Assembly (NCBI RefSeq): GCF_019449275.2 | Contig: NZ_JAHZQZ020000014.1 | Location: 434,001-498,000 of the forward strand | Reading direction: 5' to 3' | Length of the DNA: 64,000 nt | Origin: Microbacterium sp. HD4P20 | GTDB taxonomy: Bacteria; Actinomycetota; Actinomycetes; Actinomycetales; Microbacteriaceae | Part shown: in pieces, positions 15,127 to 23,854 of the stretch | Layout: each line of letters opens with the position of its first letter | How positions within the stretch are numbered: position 1 is the stretch's first letter | The notes under the pieces: generated by a model | The model's database searches: none | What the model was told of the DNA's origin: nothing | Seen by the model: the letters and a program-made list of their open reading frames with translations, nothing else | Position numbers and translations under genes: made by a program

Positions 15127-15748
15127 GGTCCGAACCGCGCAGCAGCTCGACGACCTGCTCGTCCGTGGTCTGGGTGAAGTCGTCGTAGTACTGGCCGACC
15201 GCCCAGAAGTCGTGCTCGCGGTTCGGGCAGACGAACTCGTCCACCGCGTCCGGCGGCGGTTCCCACCGCGCCGGCGCCACCGGCACCGCCAGCACGATCC
15301 GCTGCGGTTCGCGTGCCCTCAGGGCGCGGCACGCAGCGACCGCACTCGATCCCGTGGCCACGCCGTCGTCGACCACGATCGCCGTGCGACCGGTCACCGC
15401 GGCGGAACGGGCACCGAAGGCATCCGTCCGCCGCGCGAGCTCATCGCGTTCGGCCGCCTCGACGGCGTCGAGATCCCGCTGCGACATTCCCGCCCATTGC
15501 ATCGCGGACGGCGTGACGATGCGCACGCCGTCGGCGATCGCGCCGACGGCGAACTCCTCGCGACCCGCCGCACCCAGCTTGCGGACCACCACCACATCGA
15601 GGGGGAGCGACAGCTCCGTGGCCACGGCGGCAGCCGTGACGACTCCGCCGCGCGGAATGCCGAGCACGACGGCATCCGTCCCGCGCCACTTCCCGAGCGA
15701 TTGCGCCAACGCGTGGCCCGCATCGACCCGATCGGCGAACAGTGCCAT
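15116..15748 (-). CDS. phosphoribosyltransferase family protein
   Basis: 210-residue PRTase-fold protein. The PRPP-binding loop is AIVVDDGVATGSS near 125-137, and the N-terminal part has LGIPRGGVVTAAAVA, typical of the unassigned PRTases related to orotate/uracil phosphoribosyltransferases that often sit with hydrolases or dienelactone hydrolases. The base substrate is unknown and the protein may not act on a free nucleobase. The start at 15748 is supported by a TAGCGT -10 hexamer 6 bases upstream. Confidence 0.85.
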   Translation of the reverse strand: MALFADRVDAGHALAQSLGKWRGTDAVVLGIPRGGVVTAAAVATELSLPLDVVVVRKLGAAGREEFAVGAIADGVRIVTPSAMQWAGMSQRDLDAVEAAERDELARRTDAFGARSAAVTGRTAIVVDDGVATGSSAVAACRALRAREPQRIVLAVPVAPARWEPPPDAVDEFVCPNREHDFWAVGQYYDDFTQTTDEQVVELLRGSDPGR

Positions 15749-15754
15749 GCTTCC

Positions 15755-15760
15755 ACGCTA
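15755..15760 (-). promoter_or_regulatory. -10 hexamer TAGCGT of the phosphoribosyltransferase gene
   Basis: On the minus strand TAGCGT ends 6 bases before the ATG at 15748. The six bases GGAAGC resemble a weak Shine-Dalgarno but are too close to act as one. Confidence 0.45.
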
Positions 15761-15847
15761 CGCTCGCGGCCGTGGCGTGTCTCCGGGTGTCGGCCCGGCA
15801 GGTTGCCGCTCTGTGACGGCCGCGTTCCGCGCCGGGCCCCGCTTCCG

Positions 15848-15853
15848 TAGCAT
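15848..15853 (+). promoter_or_regulatory. -10 hexamer TAGCAT of the MFS gene at 15860
   Basis: TAGCAT ends 6 bases before ATG 15860 with no Shine-Dalgarno, the leaderless layout repeated across this window. Confidence 0.5.
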
Positions 15854-15859
15854 GAGCGC

Positions 15860-17230
15860 ATGACGGATGCCGCAATCCCGGCCGCCTCCACGGCCACGAC
15901 ATCGGAGCGCCTGGATCGCCTGCCGTTCACCCGGCAGCATCTGCGGGTCCTCACCGGCTCGGGCATCGGCTGGGCACTGGACGCGATGGACGTCGGGCTG
16001 ATCTCGTTCGTCATCGCGGCGCTCGCGGCGCAGTGGTCGCTGGCGCCGACCGAGACGGCCTGGATCGCGTCGATCGGCTTCATCGGCATGGCGGTCGGCG
16101 CGTCACTGGGCGGGCTGCTGGCGGACAGGTTCGGACGCCGGCAGATCTTCGCGGTCACGCTGGTCGTCTACGGCATCGCGACCGGTGCCAGCGCCCTGGT
16201 CGGCGGGCTTGCGCTGCTGCTGGTCCTGCGGTTCTTCGTGGGTCTGGGGCTCGGCGCGGAACTTCCCGTAGCCAGCACGTACGTCAGCGAGTTCGCTCCG
16301 GCGCGCATGCGGGGCCGCCTCATCGTGATCCTCGAGGCGTTCTGGGCCGTCGGGTGGACCGCGGCGGCGCTCATCGGATTCTTCGTCATCCCCGGGTCGG
16401 ACGCCGGGTGGCGCTGGGCGTTCGCCCTCGGCGCGATCCCTGCGGTGTACGCGCTGATCGTTCGCTGGGGCCTTCCCGAGTCACCGCGCTGGCTCGAGCT
16501 GCGAGGGCGTCACGACGAGGCGGACGCGATCATCCGCTCGTTCGAAGCATCGGCCTCGGTGACCGCGCAGGCTCGGCGCCGGCTCACCACCGGCGCGATC
16601 GAGATCGTCCGCCCGGCCGCCGCGACGGCGGGGGAGCGCCTCGCCGCATTGTGGTCGGGAGAGTTCCGTCGCCGCACTCTGTCGCTGTGGATCGTGTGGT
16701 TCTGCGTCAACTTCTCGTACTACGGGGCGTTCATCTGGATCCCATCTATCCTGGTCGCCCAGGGCTACGACTTGGTGCGCTCCTTCGGGTTCACGCTGAT
16801 CATCACGCTCGCTCAGCTTCCCGGCTACGCCGTCGCTGCCTGGCTCATCGAGGTATGGGGCCGCCGCTTGACGCTGTCGGTCTTCCTCGTCGGCTCTGCG
16901 ACCTCGGCGGTGTTCTTCGGCACGGCGTCGAGCGAGGCCGTGGTCCTGGCTGCCGGGATGGCCCTGTCGTTCTTCAACCTGGGCGCGTGGGGCGCCCTCT
17001 ATGCCGTCACTCCCGAGACGTACCCGACGTCACTCCGCGCGACCGGCTCTGGCTGGGCCGCCGGCGTCGGCCGCATCGCCTCGATCCTCGCACCCCTGTC
17101 GGTGCCCGTGCTGCTCGCGGCCGGAGGCGCCCCGCTGCTGTTCGTCGTCTTCGCGGTCTTTTTCGCCGTGGCCGCTGCCGCGACGTGGGGCCTCGCCGAC
17201 CGTCGCGGCGCCGCACTGGACGACCGCTGA
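15860..17230 (+). CDS. MFS transporter, sugar-porter/SV2-like
   Basis: 456-residue protein with 12 predicted membrane helices. It has the MFS motif ADRFGRRQIF between helices 2 and 3, the DAMDVGL segment in helix 1 typical of the organic-acid/niacin/aromatic-acid and SV2-like carriers, and LPESPRWLELRGR after helix 6, a sugar-porter-family mark. It imports or exports a small organic solute that I cannot name. The SGNH hydrolase gene follows 19 bases later but has its own promoter-like hexamer, so co-transcription is uncertain. Confidence 0.88.
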   Translation: MTDAAIPAASTATTSERLDRLPFTRQHLRVLTGSGIGWALDAMDVGLISFVIAALAAQWSLAPTETAWIASIGFIGMAVGASLGGLLADRFGRRQIFAVTLVVYGIATGASALVGGLALLLVLRFFVGLGLGAELPVASTYVSEFAPARMRGRLIVILEAFWAVGWTAAALIGFFVIPGSDAGWRWAFALGAIPAVYALIVRWGLPESPRWLELRGRHDEADAIIRSFEASASVTAQARRRLTTGAIEIVRPAAATAGERLAALWSGEFRRRTLSLWIVWFCVNFSYYGAFIWIPSILVAQGYDLVRSFGFTLIITLAQLPGYAVAAWLIEVWGRRLTLSVFLVGSATSAVFFGTASSEAVVLAAGMALSFFNLGAWGALYAVTPETYPTSLRATGSGWAAGVGRIASILAPLSVPVLLAAGGAPLLFVVFAVFFAVAAAATWGLADRRGAALDDR

Positions 17231-17237
17231 CGCGGCA

Positions 17238-17243
17238 TAGGCT
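17238..17243 (+). promoter_or_regulatory. -10 hexamer TAGGCT of the SGNH hydrolase gene
   Basis: TAGGCT ends 6 bases before GTG 17250. It falls in the 19-base gap after the MFS stop and implies independent, leaderless transcription of the hydrolase. Confidence 0.55.
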
Positions 17244-17249
17244 GGGGCG

Positions 17250-18011
17250 GTGGCATCCGTTCGATATGTCGCCATCGGCGACTCCTTCACCGAGGGCGTC
17301 GGCGACGAGCTTCCCGACGGTCACGTGCGCGGATGGGCGGATCTGGTCGCGCAGGGGTGGGCGGATGCCTCGGGGGAGCCGATCGACTATGCCAACCTCG
17401 CGATCCGCGGCAAGCTGGTGTGGCCGATCGTCGAGCAGCAGCTCGAACCGGCACTCGCGCTGAAGCCGACTCATCTGTCTTTCAACGGCGGCGGCAACGA
17501 CATGCTGCGGCCCCGCACCAGCATCTCTCGCGTCGTCGAAGCCTTCGATCACGTGCTGCGCCGTTGTGATGAGGAAGGTGTCGGGCTCATCGTGCTGGCT
17601 GGAGCGAACCCGTCCGGCCAGCTGCCTCTGAGCCGCTTGATCCAACGTCGCGGAGATCTGCTGTCGGACGCTGTGGCTTCGCGCCTGCGCGGGCGTGACG
17701 ACGTCGCCACCGCGTTCAACTGGTATGACCGGGAGCTCTCGACCCCGCCGTACTGGTCGGAGGATCGGCTGCACATGAACTCGCGCGGCCATCATCGCGT
17801 GGCCGCGCGAGTGCTGACCGCGCTCGGCATGGAGCCGCCGACCGACTGGTGGTCACTGCCCCCGCTGCCTGCCGGCGCGCCACGCGGTGTCGCGTACTAC
17901 CGCGACCACGTGGGTCCGTGGGTGCGGCGGCGACTCACCGGCACGTCGTCGGGAGACGGCCGTGCCGCGAAGTTCGGCGAGTGGACCCCGATCGTGCCCT
18001 CCGTGGGCTGA
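17250..18011 (+). CDS. SGNH/GDSL-family hydrolase
   Basis: 253-residue esterase/lipase-fold protein without a signal peptide. Block I is AIGDSFTEGVGD at about 7-18 with the nucleophile Ser, block III is FNGGGNDM near 75-82, and block V is DRLHMNSRGHH near 171-181 with the catalytic Asp and His. Substrates of this actinobacterial subgroup are unknown; carbohydrate or lipid deacylation is the family expectation. A second, clearly related SGNH hydrolase is encoded at 59049-59918. Confidence 0.9.
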   Translation: MASVRYVAIGDSFTEGVGDELPDGHVRGWADLVAQGWADASGEPIDYANLAIRGKLVWPIVEQQLEPALALKPTHLSFNGGGNDMLRPRTSISRVVEAFDHVLRRCDEEGVGLIVLAGANPSGQLPLSRLIQRRGDLLSDAVASRLRGRDDVATAFNWYDRELSTPPYWSEDRLHMNSRGHHRVAARVLTALGMEPPTDWWSLPPLPAGAPRGVAYYRDHVGPWVRRRLTGTSSGDGRAAKFGEWTPIVPSVG

Positions 18012-18034
18012 GCCAGCCGGGGGAGGAGGGCTCG

Positions 18035-18595
18035 TCAGCTCGGCGGGCGCACCGAGTAGACCAGTTCGGCGAACTGCCCCGCCTGCCGTACCCAGTCCAG
18101 GCGCAGCCGGTCCGATTCGAGCCGGCGGGGTAGCAGCGGCCGTCCCGAAACCAGAGTGACTGGGGCCACCGAGACCCTCACCTCGTCGAGAAGGCTCGCG
18201 TCGGCGAACTGACCGACCAGGTCGCCGCCACCCACGAGCCACACGTCACCGTCGGCCGCAGCATCCCGAATCTCATCCCACGCCGCGGAGACATCACCCG
18301 AGCGGAACCGGATATCGGCGCCGGGCACGCCCGGCAGCTCACGTGAGGACAGCACGAACGACGGTTTGTCGCCATATGCCCATCGTTCGGGATGCTCGAG
18401 CAGCTTCTCGTGGGCGAGGATCCACTCGTAGGTCGTTGATCCCATGACGAGGGAGCCGATCCCTTCGAGGAAGTCTCCGAAGTCGTTCTCGGCATCGTCG
18501 GCCCCCGGGACCGCGAAGAGCCACTCCAGCGAGTCGGCGTCGTCGGCCAGGAAGCCGTTGAGGGTCGTGGCGGTGTTGAAGATCACGCGAGTCAT
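18035..18595 (-). CDS. dihydrofolate reductase-fold protein (RibD C-terminal type)
   Basis: 186-residue protein of the RibD_C/DHFR-like superfamily. The N-terminus RVIFNTATTLNGFLAD matches the nucleotide-binding start of this group, and GDVWLVGGGDLVGQF near residue 115-130 is its NADPH-binding glycine motif. Members are stand-alone reductases of unknown substrate, not true folate enzymes. The start at 18595 is fixed by a TACCCT hexamer 7 bases upstream. Confidence 0.85.
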   Translation of the reverse strand: MTRVIFNTATTLNGFLADDADSLEWLFAVPGADDAENDFGDFLEGIGSLVMGSTTYEWILAHEKLLEHPERWAYGDKPSFVLSSRELPGVPGADIRFRSGDVSAAWDEIRDAAADGDVWLVGGGDLVGQFADASLLDEVRVSVAPVTLVSGRPLLPRRLESDRLRLDWVRQAGQFAELVYSVRPPS

Positions 18596-18602
18596 GGCCG
18601 CA

Positions 18603-18608
18603 AGGGTA
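18603..18608 (-). promoter_or_regulatory. -10 hexamer TACCCT of the DHFR-like gene
   Basis: On the minus strand TACCCT ends 7 bases before ATG 18595; no Shine-Dalgarno fits in between. Confidence 0.45.
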
Positions 18609-18623
18609 GCCAGGGGTTCCGAC

Positions 18624-19970
18624 TCAACGCCGTCCTCGGGGTACGCGCGGCCCTCGCGGGGGGTCGATACCGAGCCGGATGCGGGTGCGCTTGCGTTCGG
18701 TCACGATGAACGCCGTCCCCAGCAGCCACAGCGGCAGCTGGGTGAGGAACGCTATGCGGAACGCGTCCAGCGAGTACGTCGACGGCGTACCGGCCCCTTG
18801 CAGGTCGAGGGCGAGCCCGATCAGCAAGATCGCGACGAGGGCCGCCAAGAACCCGCCCGCGTTGGTCACGCCGGTCGCCGTGCTGAGCCGATGTGACGGG
18901 TTGTGCGTGCGTGCATGGTCGAACGCGATCATGGACGCGGGTCCGCCCATGGCCAGGGCGACGGCCAGCGCGAACAGGAGCCACAGCGGCGCAGGGCCCG
19001 GATAGGCGATCACGGCGAGCCACGCCACGACCTGCACCGCCACCGCGGGGAGCACCAGCGCTTTGGATCGCAGATGCGGGCTGCGTCGCGAGAGCTCGCC
19101 CATGACCGGGCCGAACAGCATGCCCACCACGACATAGGTCGACATGATCGTCGCGGCTTCGGCGACGGTGCGGCCCTCGCCGGCGGTGAGGAAGGGCATG
19201 CCCCACAGCAGCACGAAGGCCGTACCCGCGAACGGCGTCGTGAAGTGCGACCAGAAAGCGAGTCGGGTGCCCGGATGCGCCCACGCGGCACGGATGCCGA
19301 CGCCCGTGTCGACGGCTGAGGTGACGACACGGATGGCGCCGGTGTCGGTGTCGACCGATACGTCCTCGTCGCGGTCCGGCGGATGGTTGCGGATCAGCAG
19401 AGCGACCAGGATCGCGAACAGCACGCCGAGACCCGCGATGCTGCCGAAGGTGATCGTCCACGTGGTGGCGTGAACCAGCGCCGCCAGCGGGATCAGCGCG
19501 ATCAGTTGGCCGGTCTGGCCCACGATGCCCGTGAATTGCACCATCATCGGTCCGCGCTGGGCGGGGAACCATGTCGCTATCAGCCGCAGCACCCCGGGAA
19601 AGACCGCGGCATCGCCCGCCCCGAGCAGCATACGGGCGATGATCGCGACGCCGACGCTGGGGGAGAGGGCCATGGTGAGCTGACCGACTGCCATCAGCAG
19701 CATCCCGATCGTCATGATGGGGCGCGCGCCGAAACGATCCAGCAGCACTCCGATCGGGATCTGCATGCCGCCGTACACGGCGAGCTGGACGACGGCGAAC
19801 AGCGACAAGGTCGCGGCGTCCGCGTCGAACCTGGCGGCGGCATCGACGCCGACGGCGCTGAGCGAGGATCGGTTCGTGATCGCCAGCACGTAGGCCGACA
19901 CACCGACGAGCCAGATGAGCCATGCCCGGGCTCCCGGACCGGCGAGGGGAGTCCGGGTCGCGCGCTGCAC
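18624..19970 (-). CDS. MFS transporter
   Basis: 448-residue MFS protein with 12 predicted helices. MFS motif A is present as GVLLDRFGARPIM after helix 2, and MLLGAGDAAVFPGVLRL in helix 4 resembles anion/glycerol-3-phosphate or D-galactonate porters. A hydrophilic loop of about 45 residues (around 205-250) separates the two halves. The substrate is not identifiable. GTG start with a TACTGT hexamer 6 bases upstream. It runs the same way as the DHFR-like gene, 28 bases away, but that gene has its own -10. Confidence 0.87.
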   Translation of the reverse strand: MQRATRTPLAGPGARAWLIWLVGVSAYVLAITNRSSLSAVGVDAAARFDADAATLSLFAVVQLAVYGGMQIPIGVLLDRFGARPIMTIGMLLMAVGQLTMALSPSVGVAIIARMLLGAGDAAVFPGVLRLIATWFPAQRGPMMVQFTGIVGQTGQLIALIPLAALVHATTWTITFGSIAGLGVLFAILVALLIRNHPPDRDEDVSVDTDTGAIRVVTSAVDTGVGIRAAWAHPGTRLAFWSHFTTPFAGTAFVLLWGMPFLTAGEGRTVAEAATIMSTYVVVGMLFGPVMGELSRRSPHLRSKALVLPAVAVQVVAWLAVIAYPGPAPLWLLFALAVALAMGGPASMIAFDHARTHNPSHRLSTATGVTNAGGFLAALVAILLIGLALDLQGAGTPSTYSLDAFRIAFLTQLPLWLLGTAFIVTERKRTRIRLGIDPPRGPRVPRGRR

Positions 19971-19976
19971 CCCTCC

Positions 19977-19982
19977 ACAGTA
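19977..19982 (-). promoter_or_regulatory. -10 hexamer TACTGT of the MFS gene at 19970
   Basis: On the minus strand TACTGT ends 6 bases before GTG 19970. The six bases GGAGGG look like a Shine-Dalgarno but abut the start codon directly. Confidence 0.45.
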
Positions 19983-20102
19983 GCCAGGCAGCTCCTGTCA
20001 AGCCCTTCCCTGTGAGCCGGCAGGTAGGTCACTGTGTATGCGGGACGATTCCGTCCCGAAACAGGGGAGGGCTTGTCGCCGCGCCCCGGAAAGGATCCTG
20101 GC

Positions 20103-20366
20103 ATGAGCATTGGAGCAGGCATTGCGCTGTTCGCAATCGGCGCCATCCTCGCGTTCGCGGTGAACGTGGAGGTCTCATGGGTGAACCTGGACATGGTCGG
20201 GTACATCCTGATGGCGGCGGGAGCTGTGATCTTCGTGATCGGAATCGTGCTGATGGCGCGCCGTCGGCGTACCGAGTCGGTGACGCACACCGCCGTGGAC
20301 CCGTCCGCAGGAGACCGTGTGACGCGTCGCTCGACGAGCGCGCCGGACGACTCGGTCGGTATCTGA
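20103..20366 (+). CDS. DUF6458-type small membrane protein
   Basis: 87-residue protein with two membrane helices (about 3-20 and 32-50) followed by a basic, hydrophilic tail starting ARRRRTE. The opening MSIGAGIALFAIGAILAFAV and the W-V-N-L-D-M-V-G turn between the helices match the actinobacterial DUF6458 family of unknown function. ATG 20103 has GGAAAGGA upstream; an earlier in-frame start at 20034 gives an unlikely charged extension. A strong terminator follows. Confidence 0.8.
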   Translation: MSIGAGIALFAIGAILAFAVNVEVSWVNLDMVGYILMAAGAVIFVIGIVLMARRRRTESVTHTAVDPSAGDRVTRRSTSAPDDSVGI

Positions 20367-20380
20367 CACAAAGCTGACCC

Positions 20381-20413
20381 CGGGGCGGCACCGCGCGGTG
20401 CCGCCCCGTCTTT
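20381..20413 (+). terminator. intrinsic terminator after DUF6458 gene
   Basis: Perfect 14-bp inverted repeat CGGGGCGGCACCGC / GCGGTGCCGCCCCG followed by TCTTT. Confidence 0.8.
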
Positions 20414-20416
20414 GCG

Positions 20417-20422
20417 TAGCGT
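20417..20422 (+). promoter_or_regulatory. -10 hexamer TAGCGT of the broken DoxX-like gene
   Basis: TAGCGT ends 6 bases before GTG 20429, so the promoter of the decayed gene still looks intact. Confidence 0.4.
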
Positions 20423-20428
20423 GGGATT

Positions 20429-20709
20429 GTGACGCTTCTTCCCGACCCGGTGTGGCCCGTGGTCGTTCTCGCCGCGATCCCGCTGGTGGATGATGGCGCC
20501 GATCAAGTTCGCCGCCGCCGCAGGCCTGACTCTCGGGATTCGGATCCCCGGACTGGCCGCCCTGACGACCGCATGCCTCGTCGCCTACTTCATCGTGGCG
20601 ATCACGATGCGCACCAGGGGCGCGAGACTTCGATCGCAACCTGTTCGTGAACGCGATCGGCATGCTGGTGCGGTGCGCCGCGACGGGCGTGTACTGCTTC
20701 CTGATCTGA
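20429..20709 (+). pseudogene. DoxX-like membrane protein, frameshifted and internally deleted
   Basis: Three short stretches in three frames join into one DoxX-like protein. Frame one (20429 to about 20490) gives PVWPVVVLAAIPLVD; frame two (about 20490-20625) gives APIKFAAAAGLTLGIRIPG and TTACLVAYFIVAITM; frame three (about 20625-20709) gives RDFDRNLFVNAIGMLV and CAATGVYCFLI before a TGA. Intact relatives have a further segment between the first two parts, so an internal deletion plus a second frameshift is inferred. Start codon and promoter-like hexamer remain. A sequencing error could explain one shift but hardly both. Confidence 0.75.
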
Positions 20710-20724
20710 GCGGGGAAGCGGGAG

Positions 20725-21420
20725 TCAGGAAGCAGACGAACCGGATGCTGCGACCTGCGCGCGGAACCCTTCGATGCCATACATCTCAACGGGTGTGCCG
20801 AGGAGCTCCGCGTGCTGGGATCGGAGCGACTCCCAGCGCTCATGCGACATCGTGTACCGGTGGTGCGGCACTGCGGCTCCCTCGCGGGCGACGTTGACAG
20901 TGCCGTCGTATTCATAGTCGATTCGACGCGAGACCGCGTTGGACGGGCCGTTGTCTGCGAACGCACCGGACGTCGCCTCGCGCGCATTGAGGCCGGCGAA
21001 GATCAGGTGAAGCGCGAGGACGCGCATTCGAGTTCCGATGCCGCTGCCCTGGTGGGTCATGCCGAGCCACGAGCCGGTCTGCACGCGCCGCAGCACGCTC
21101 CAGTCATCGGCGACGAGCCCTTGGACTCCGACGGGCACGCCGTCGCTCGTGACCGCGAACTCGAGCGCGAATCGGGACGGCGACACCTGGGAACGCAGAT
21201 TCCACTGATACGTCAGCACGCTGCGTGCCACCTCATCCGGCGTTCCTCGCGTCCACGGGTGCTCGAACGGCATCGCGTCGGGGCCATGGATCCCGCGGGA
21301 CGCGAGCGCGGCGAGTTCGACCAGCAGATCGTCGTCCATCCAGCGCAATTCGAGGTCGCCCGCACGCACGCGGACGGCGGAAGCGGGCCAGAGTCTGGCC
21401 AGTACATCGGGATGCGACAT
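20725..21420 (-). CDS. GNAT-family N-acetyltransferase
   Basis: 231-residue acetyltransferase of the RimJ/RimL-like group. The acetyl-CoA loop is seen as THQGSGIGTRMRVLALHLIF near 135-155, and FADNGPSNAVSRRIDYEYDG is the typical asparagine-containing motif B that positions the substrate. Substrate unknown. The ATG at 21420 is preferred to one 14 codons upstream because the extension is not GNAT-like. The converging DoxX remnant ends 16 bases from its stop. Confidence 0.85.
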   Translation of the reverse strand: MSHPDVLARLWPASAVRVRAGDLELRWMDDDLLVELAALASRGIHGPDAMPFEHPWTRGTPDEVARSVLTYQWNLRSQVSPSRFALEFAVTSDGVPVGVQGLVADDWSVLRRVQTGSWLGMTHQGSGIGTRMRVLALHLIFAGLNAREATSGAFADNGPSNAVSRRIDYEYDGTVNVAREGAAVPHHRYTMSHERWESLRSQHAELLGTPVEMYGIEGFRAQVAASGSSAS

Positions 21421-21625
21421 CCCGGCAGTCTGCCAGAAGCCGACGACGGGAGCGGAGACCACAGACGCAAGACATCTGCCATGTCAACCACCCATTGCGA
21501 CATCCGCGGCTGGGGCCGCCGCGGCTGACGGTGCCTGCGGTTCGTGGTGTCAAGAGCGGCGCTCAGGCGCGGGTGCGCGTGGCCGCGGCAGCGCGTGGCT
21601 CCCGTTCAGCGGCGGAGCGCTCGTT

Positions 21626-22969
21626 TCAGAAGGGTGCGTCGGCGACGGAGTGGTCGCGGGGTGTGGTGAAGGCGGGGACGCGTCGTTCGGGTTGCACGAT
21701 GTACCGCCGCCCGGCGGGTGAGAGCCATTGGATGGCGCCGCCGCTGCCGGGGATTTGGGTGACGGTCCAGTCCGAGTTGTCTTTGACCAGGTGATGGCCC
21801 TTGCACAGGGGTGTCAGGTTGCGCAGGTCGGTGTCGCCGCCGTCACTCCACCGGATGGTGTGGTCGACCTCGCACCTGCTGGCGGGGAGGGTGCAGCCGG
21901 GTCCCATGCACCGGTCGGCGCGCCATTTCACCAGTTTCCGGAGTGCAGCGGGGGGTTCGTACCGGTCGCGGCCGACGGAGAGGACCATCCCGGTCTCGGG
22001 GTGGGTAAGCACCCGCATCCAGGTGGTATCCCCACCGCACAACTCCCGCGCCCGGGGCAACGGGATGGGGCCGATGCCTTCCACCACCGGCGGATCACAA
22101 CTCTCCGCCACCTCATCGTCCAGCAGGGCCAGGGCGGGGACGGTGACGACCACGGTGGCCCGGATCCCCCGCGCCGCGGCGGGGACCGCATCGGTGGTGC
22201 CGTCGATGAGCAGATCACAGACCACATCCGCGCGCACCTGATCCAACGTGCGCGTTTCCTCAGCGTCGCGGTCGGTCTTGTCGTCGTGGCGGTGGCGGCC
22301 GGTGATGGTCTTGGCGATCGCGGTCACCCGACCGTGGATGGCCTGCACCTCCACCAGGGGTGCGTACACGCACAGGGTGCCCATCCCGTCCCGCCCGGGC
22401 TCGACCCAGACCCGCCGGTCCCGCACCGCGTCCCGGTGCCGCTCTTCCAACGTCGACGCCTGCACCGTCTGAATCAAGCTCCGCAAGGCCCGCCGGAACG
22501 ATCCCACCGGCTCCGCCTCCGCCAACCCCACCGCCCGATCCACAACCTGGCCGCGCAGCTCTGTCGGGATCTCGTCGATCAGGTCCACGAACACCTCGGC
22601 ATGCTTCTCCGTGATCCGCCCCGCCGACAACGACGCCAACACCCCCGGATACCGCCCCGTCAACGCCTCTGCGAGCACCAGGAGTCTGCCGGCGGTGTAC
22701 TCGGTGACCCGCATCGCCGCAGCCAACTCCAACCGGATCGACCGCTCCACAATGTCCAACACCCCGACACCACGACCGACCGCCTCGGCCAGCATCTCCC
22801 GCCGCATCGCATCGATCCGCACCAGCCGTTCCGCGGCGAACACCGACAACATCGTCGCCGTCTCCGTCACCAGATCCACCGCATCCGGGATCGGCATCCA
22901 CTCGGCAGCATCCGGAACACCCTCCCAACCCCACAGGTCCGAAGGATCAACCGAAGAAGCATCCGCCAT
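21626..22969 (-). CDS. DUF222 and HNH nuclease domain protein (13E12-repeat family)
   Basis: 447-residue protein: N-terminal DUF222 helical region (about 20-320) followed by an HNH domain near 375-425 with CMGPGC, CEVDHTIRWSDGGDTD and LCKGHH, giving the zinc cysteines and the catalytic His. This family is highly multi-copy in actinobacteria, including the REP13E12-linked proteins of mycobacteria, and is often strain-variable; the biological role is not established. I start at ATG 22969, 6 bases after a TACTGT hexamer, rather than at 23164, which only adds low-complexity sequence. Confidence 0.88.
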   Translation of the reverse strand: MADASSVDPSDLWGWEGVPDAAEWMPIPDAVDLVTETATMLSVFAAERLVRIDAMRREMLAEAVGRGVGVLDIVERSIRLELAAAMRVTEYTAGRLLVLAEALTGRYPGVLASLSAGRITEKHAEVFVDLIDEIPTELRGQVVDRAVGLAEAEPVGSFRRALRSLIQTVQASTLEERHRDAVRDRRVWVEPGRDGMGTLCVYAPLVEVQAIHGRVTAIAKTITGRHRHDDKTDRDAEETRTLDQVRADVVCDLLIDGTTDAVPAAARGIRATVVVTVPALALLDDEVAESCDPPVVEGIGPIPLPRARELCGGDTTWMRVLTHPETGMVLSVGRDRYEPPAALRKLVKWRADRCMGPGCTLPASRCEVDHTIRWSDGGDTDLRNLTPLCKGHHLVKDNSDWTVTQIPGSGGAIQWLSPAGRRYIVQPERRVPAFTTPRDHSVADAPF

Positions 22970-22975
22970 ACCCCA

Positions 22976-22981
22976 ACAGTA
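22976..22981 (-). promoter_or_regulatory. -10 hexamer TACTGT of the DUF222-HNH gene
   Basis: On the minus strand TACTGT ends 6 bases before ATG 22969, in a locally AT-rich patch (GTAATTAC) that stands out from the surrounding GC-rich DNA. Confidence 0.5.
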
Positions 22982-23072
22982 GTAATTACCTACGACACTG
23001 ATGACCCGGATGAAGGGTCGCGCCCAAATCTTCTTGCGCAAGGTGCGGTCTCTTGCCTCGCAACGACACCAC

Positions 23073-23810
23073 TCAGTCGAGGAGGTGGCGGAGGTAGCGC
23101 TCGGGGGCGGCAAGGTAGGACCGCCAGTGCTGGACGAGCTCCAAGTCTTGCCACTGAGCCTCACGCAGACCCCACTCGCCGACCTCCACGATCTTCGCTC
23201 CGGGGAGCGACGCGAGGACAGGGGAGTGGGTCGCGCACAGTACCTGTCCTCCCTCTGCGGCGATGCGATGCAAGGTCGAGATCAAGGTCAGTGTGGAGGC
23301 GAATGACAGTGCTGCCTCGGGCTCATCGAGACAGTAGAAGCCGGGGGAGTCGAACCGCGTGTCCAGCACCGCCAGGAACGACTCTCCGTGGCTCATCTCG
23401 TGGAAGACCGGCTCCACGCGGGCCGACGGGTTCTCCTCGAGGTACGTGTAGAAGGAATGCATGGTCTCCGCACGGAGGAAATAGCCCCACCGTGGTGCCC
23501 CGATTCCGCGCTGCAGCCGCAACCAGTCAGACAGCAGCGATTCGCTGCGTCGCGTGCTGTGGCGTGCCGACGTGGAACCGCCCTCAGGGGCGAACCCGTA
23601 GGCCATCGCCACGGCCTCGAGCAGTGTGGACTTGCCGGACCCGTTCTCTCCGACGAGAAACGTGACGCCGGGAGCGAGCTCAAGACCCTCGTCGAGCACT
23701 TGCGCCACAGCCGGGATCGTCACCGGCCATCGGGTCCGATCAACCGTTGCGTCGTCGTCGTGCCGCGCTATCGCGACGACAGGGGGCTGTCGAAAGTCTG
23801 CCGGGCGCAC
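23073..23810 (-). CDS. AAA ATPase, predicted ATP-binding protein (COG3910-like)
   Basis: 245-residue stand-alone ABC/AAA-type ATPase. Walker A is VGENGSGKST near 53-62, the signature-like SHGES is near 143, Walker B is FYCLDEPEAALS near 160-171, and the switch histidine is in CATHSPVL. There are no membrane segments and no neighbouring permease. This family is common in bacteria without a settled function; related ATPases occur in defence modules such as OLD or retron systems, but no partner gene is seen here. GTG start at 23810. Confidence 0.85.
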   Translation of the reverse strand: MRPADFRQPPVVAIARHDDDATVDRTRWPVTIPAVAQVLDEGLELAPGVTFLVGENGSGKSTLLEAVAMAYGFAPEGGSTSARHSTRRSESLLSDWLRLQRGIGAPRWGYFLRAETMHSFYTYLEENPSARVEPVFHEMSHGESFLAVLDTRFDSPGFYCLDEPEAALSFASTLTLISTLHRIAAEGGQVLCATHSPVLASLPGAKIVEVGEWGLREAQWQDLELVQHWRSYLAAPERYLRHLLD

Positions 23811-23854
23811 ACACGCAGTGTCGCATGACCCGGCGACCCCGCATCGCCGCGGTG

